From: Megaleporinus macrocephalus
Taxonomy: Eukaryota; Chordata; Actinopteri; Characiformes; Anostomidae
Length of the DNA: 64,000 bases
Assembly (NCBI GenBank): GCA_021613375.1
Contig: CM038704.1
Coordinates: forward strand, 2,421,147 to 2,485,146
Reading direction: 5' to 3'
In this document: one piece after another, positions 60,933 to 64,000 of the stretch
Layout: the number at the start of each line of letters is the position of its first letter
How positions within the stretch are numbered: the first letter of the stretch is position 1
Notes under the pieces: generated by a model
Seen by the model: only the letters and a program-made list of their open reading frames with translations
Database searches by the model: none
Told to the model about the DNA's origin: nothing
Made by a program: the position numbers and the translations under genes

Positions 60933-61474
60933 TGTTATGTCCCTTGAAATCTGTTTTTTTGGTCTGTCCCTAGGTTTGCTGCTTGTTGCTCCGCCCATGC
61001 TCACATTCTATTGGCTGGATTTATTGGCGGAAGATTTAAAAAGCCTCTTTGTCTGGAGTCCAAGAGAGCTTCACCTTGTTTCTCCTGTCTGAGCCGACAC
61101 ATGCTCCAGTGAACGCCCACCAGCACACACCAAACTTGTTTCTTTTTTGGGGTTTGTTTATTCTAATGTTTAGAGCTCAGGATTTGTAGGGGTGACCTGC
61201 CTTTTTTTGTTGACACCTTTTGCCTCTGTTTTTGTGTTTTGTATTTTATTTTCTTTCTTTGTTTTTTTTCTTTTCTTTGTTGTTTTGGCCTGGGGTCACC
61301 CTGAAGTCACTGAATCCTGTTTTCTTTTGTTTCTTATGATGTTTTGAAGCTGGAAAATGGACAAAAGTTTTAGTTAAGAGCAATAAAAATCATATTTCAT
61401 TATTTTGAGTTGTATGTGCTGAGTGGGCACTCACTTGAAATATTTGTTGCGTCCTACCCCTAGAGGGCGTAACA
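60933..61474 (+). mobile_element. Solo LTR with CATCC target-site duplication
   Basis: It begins TGTTATG and ends CGTAACA, giving TGTTA...TAACA inverted ends. It is flanked by CATCC at 60928-60932 and 61475-61479. It contains TTTAAAAAGCC (61037) as a possible TATA element and CAATAAAAATCAT (61381) as a poly(A) signal. No internal retroelement genes follow, so the copy arose by LTR-LTR recombination or is a lone LTR. A diverged relative, inverted, lies at 8263-8740. The frame at 60826-61092 is spurious. Confidence 0.9.
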
Positions 61475-61689
61475 CATCCTCACACCACACACAGAGAGCT
61501 AAAGCAGTACAAACTGACCGCTGTGAGAAACGTCCTGCTCCGGTTCAGCTTGTGAAGGTGGATCTATAAGGTTGGTCTACCTGATTTCAGGTGTCGGACT
61601 CTGACTCTAACTGACTGAGAGGTTGAATACAGATGTACAGTATGAGAAAAACTGTGTTTTGAGATTAAATATGATTATTAGTATTAAAT

Positions 61690-62061
61690 TAATAAAATTA
61701 CAAACATTACATGTTTTTGTGACATCATAAAGTCTTTAAAGTCTTAAAAAAAATGTAAGGAAGTCAGGGATGTACGTGATGTGGGCTTTTTAAGATGCAG
61801 TCTTCGTGTTTAGACGGCCTGGTGGGGTTTACAGACTTGCAAGGTGCAGGAAAGTGAGTGTAAACTCACTCTGGGAAGAACCTTCATCATGAAATCCCCC
61901 CGTCCCCCCACAACCCCCGCCACTACACCCCCTTCTCTCTGAGCTGTGAGGATCCAGAGTTCCAGACACCTGTCATTTCGCCTTCTGATGAATCTGTCCT
62001 GGAAGGAAAAACTGTTCTTTATTTTGGGACTGTTTCAGGTCACAGCAGGATACGTTAAACC

Positions 62062-62107
<46 letters not shown>

Positions 62108-62530
62108 GAACTGCAGAGTGCCAGGCTGTGTTATACAGAGCGCCGCTCCGTGAGTCTGATGTGAGGAAGTATTTAAGCCCTCCCCCTCCGTCGCCTCCTG
62201 ACAAGACTCAGGCTGATGCTCTCAGAAATGGGGCGGTTTAGGAGAAACGAGGAGCTGCCTGCAGGTGGGACAGCCAAAGCTCTCACTGCTTGATAAGTAG
62301 GCAGTTCACAAAACTGAAAAAAAAAGATTATTTGTTTGGACAGAGAATATTCCCAGACCAGAAACCAGCTCTTCAGCTTCAGAGAGAGCTTCGTTTGCAA
62401 ACCCAGTTCCAGATAAAATGCAAATAAACTCAGAAAGCAGTGTTTATTAATCTATTTTGGCCTGCAGTGAAAATAAAAACAGTAAAACAATACAATGATA
62501 GTATGTCCCTGTCTGTCTAAGGAAACACAA
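61690..62530. other. Gene-free; short (CT)n at 62064-62104
   Basis: The (CT)n tract is the only repeat seen. The frames at 61946-62164 (plus) and 62173-62400 (minus) have no recognisable domain. Confidence 0.4.
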
Positions 62531-62765
62531 ACACCTCCAAAACAGCAACTTTACAGGAGAGGCCAAAAACTGTCTTTACTTTGAATGTAAGTCAATGGAA
62601 CCAGACTTTTTTCCAAGCTACTTAGGAGCATTTCTATTGGTCCATTCGTCATGAAATTCTCACACGATATAAATGCCAGCTGGTGTATATAAATGATGGA
62701 AAAATAAAAATGGAGACGCATGTTTTTCATTGGATAGCGATGATATGCAATGTTATATTTCATCA
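62531..62765. repeat. Dispersed TTTCTATTGGTCCATTCGTC element
   Basis: Shares TTACTTTGAATGTAAGTCAATGGAACCAG (read in two parts), GGAGCATTTCTATTGGTCCA and AAATTCTCACACGATATAAA with 29990-30110 and, inverted, with 50600-50830 and 51800-51960. Confidence 0.6.
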
Positions 62766-62849
62766 GCTTCATTGTACATACACATTTAAAGACTAGGAAC
62801 TAGGATAAAAAACATAATATAAATATAAAAAATGAAGAAATGAAGCATC

Positions 62850-64000
62850 CATGACTGAAGATGGGCCACTTTGCCAAAAATGCATCCACAAAAAATTCCA
62901 GCAGTTAAAAAATATTTCTCAGCCAGGGATTGCAGAATTTCAGGTATTTCACCCTCTATAATAAAGAATATCATCAAAAGAATCTGGAGCTCTGTGTGTA
63001 AAGGCAAAGGCTGAAACCACATCTACCTTTGGGACAGCACTGTATTAAAAAAACACTGCATTAAAACCAATACGTTAACCCTTTGATGCACAACCTGGTT
63101 CAAAAACAAACAGACTGAGATTTTTATTTTCTTGATCTTTGCAATAAATTAATTTCATCATTTAAGCTTCCATGTAAAAAAATAAGAATTAATAACCCAA
63201 TGACACTGTACAATAGATGGAGGCACACAAGTTATAAGAGTAAAAAGAAATACATTGAAAATTAAAAATAAAAGTGAAACATAAAATCATCTCATCTATA
63301 TGCTAGTTTAAAAAGTTTTAAGTCTAGTTTTAAAAACATCTACAGATGAACAAGCTCGCAGTTCATCACTTTTAGAAAGTGTTTTTGGAAAAAAAAATTT
63401 TTTTTTAATGAATAGAATGTTTTAAGATCAAAAACAAGATATTTCATTAAAATTTGAAACATTAAATACTGAAATAAACCGACTTCAATAGATTTACCAG
63501 AGACACTCAGCAGTACATACAGTAACATAGGAATTATGTTGTGCATTAGAAGGGTTTTGCTTATCTTGTGCAACAAAGGGTTAAAAGCATGTTTCAGCTA
63601 TGGATATCACTGAACTGGACTATATATTGGAAACCCTTTATCAATAAACACCATCACTGCTTTCACAAATGCAGGTTAAGACTGAACTATACAAAGTGGA
63701 GATCATATGTCCAGGAAGAGTGCTGACCCCTCTGGAGTCCAGCTCATCTGAATGGACTGATGTTTAGTGGAAACATGTTTTGTGGACAGACAAGTCGACC
63801 CTTTAGATGGTTTACAGAAATAATGGATGAGGCTTCAACTTCAGGCAGAAGAAGAAAGAAAGCTTGCAGATTGTTACCAGCGTAACGTTCTAAATCCAGT
63901 GCCTATCATGGTACGGGGTGGGGTAATTAGCATGGGGGCGGAGATATTAGTGGGTAACCTGCACATCTGTGAAAGCTCCATTAACACTGAACACATTTTG
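62850..64000 (+). pseudogene. Tc1-like transposase remnant, interrupted and running off the window
   Basis: The left part (62930-63074) holds AGAATATCATCAAAAGAATC and CACTGCATTAAAACC. The right part (63585-64000) holds TTTCACAAATGCAGGTTAAG, GTGGACAGACAAGTCGAC (the VLWTDKS catalytic-region motif), GCTTGCAGATTGTTACCAGC, ATCATGGTACGGGGTGG and GGTAACCTGCACATCTGTGA. These blocks match, in order, a Tc1-type (DDE) transposase family abundant in fish, recognised from memory. Stops and frameshifts interrupt it and a MITE splits it, so it is inactive. The 3' third lies beyond base 64000. Confidence 0.7.
63079..63580. mobile_element. piggyBac-type MITE flanked by TTAA
   Basis: TTAA at 63075-63078 and 63581-63584 bracket a 502-bp element with termini CCCTTTGATGCACAA and TTGTGCAACAAAGGG, inverted repeats of 15 bases with one mismatch. 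TTAA target choice and CCCTTT ends are hallmarks of the piggyBac superfamily. No transposase frame is present (the largest is 78 codons), so it depended on a source element elsewhere. Confidence 0.85.

Overview
The window looks like nuclear DNA from a bony fish, probably an ostariophysan teleost (inferred from the repeat families and from two recognisable vertebrate genes; species not determinable). It is gene-poor. Two protein genes can be supported. The first is the single-exon orphan receptor gpr27 (SREB1), + strand, 11746-12855. The second is a complete three-exon prokineticin gene, prok2, - strand, 31025 to 26593. GPR27 and PROK2 are also convergent neighbours in the human genome (3p13, between EIF4E3 and RYBP), so this is a conserved syntenic pair. 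Their products have no known direct interaction. gpr27 encodes a class A seven-helix receptor with a degenerate DRY motif. prok2 encodes a secreted ten-cysteine peptide that acts on PROKR-type receptors.

Layout. 1-7848: two large minisatellites (53-bp and 34-bp units) separated by 0.7 kb of unique sequence. 7849-10980: old repeats and a 45-bp minisatellite. 10980-12856: a GC-rich island holding the gpr27 5' region and coding exon, followed at once by 0.7 kb of (GA)n. 13.8-17.2 kb: a GGTACTGTATGG-type minisatellite split by nested transposon insertions. 17.2-26 kb: mostly non-coding, with conserved-element-like stretches, a hAT-like MITE, an 18-bp minisatellite and a degenerate GCACCAGATACTAT array. 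26.6-31.2 kb: prok2 with its TATA box. 31.2-36 kb: prok2 upstream DNA and fragments of LINE and hAT-type elements. 36-44.5 kb: six more minisatellites. 45-46.3 kb: a decayed Tc1/mariner-like element. 46.3-51.8 kb: two arrays of one 20-bp unit in opposite orientation, flanking a 16-bp array. 52.4-54.1 kb: ATCC-rich simple repeat. 54-60 kb: unique sequence, a second 53-bp array and a second copy of a MITE. 60.6-61.7 kb: a solo LTR with a 5-bp target duplication. 62.8-64.0 kb: a Tc1-like transposase remnant interrupted by a piggyBac-type MITE.

Tandem repeats make up roughly a third of the window. Most long open frames lie in minisatellites or are antisense shadows of the GC-rich gpr27 exon, and are not genes. 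No bacterial-style operon, CRISPR array, rRNA or intact tRNA was seen. The most notable non-genic observations are the 20-bp array, whose every unit carries a Pol III A-box-like core, and several datable nested insertions, including a same-window paralogue that serves as the empty site for the solo LTR.
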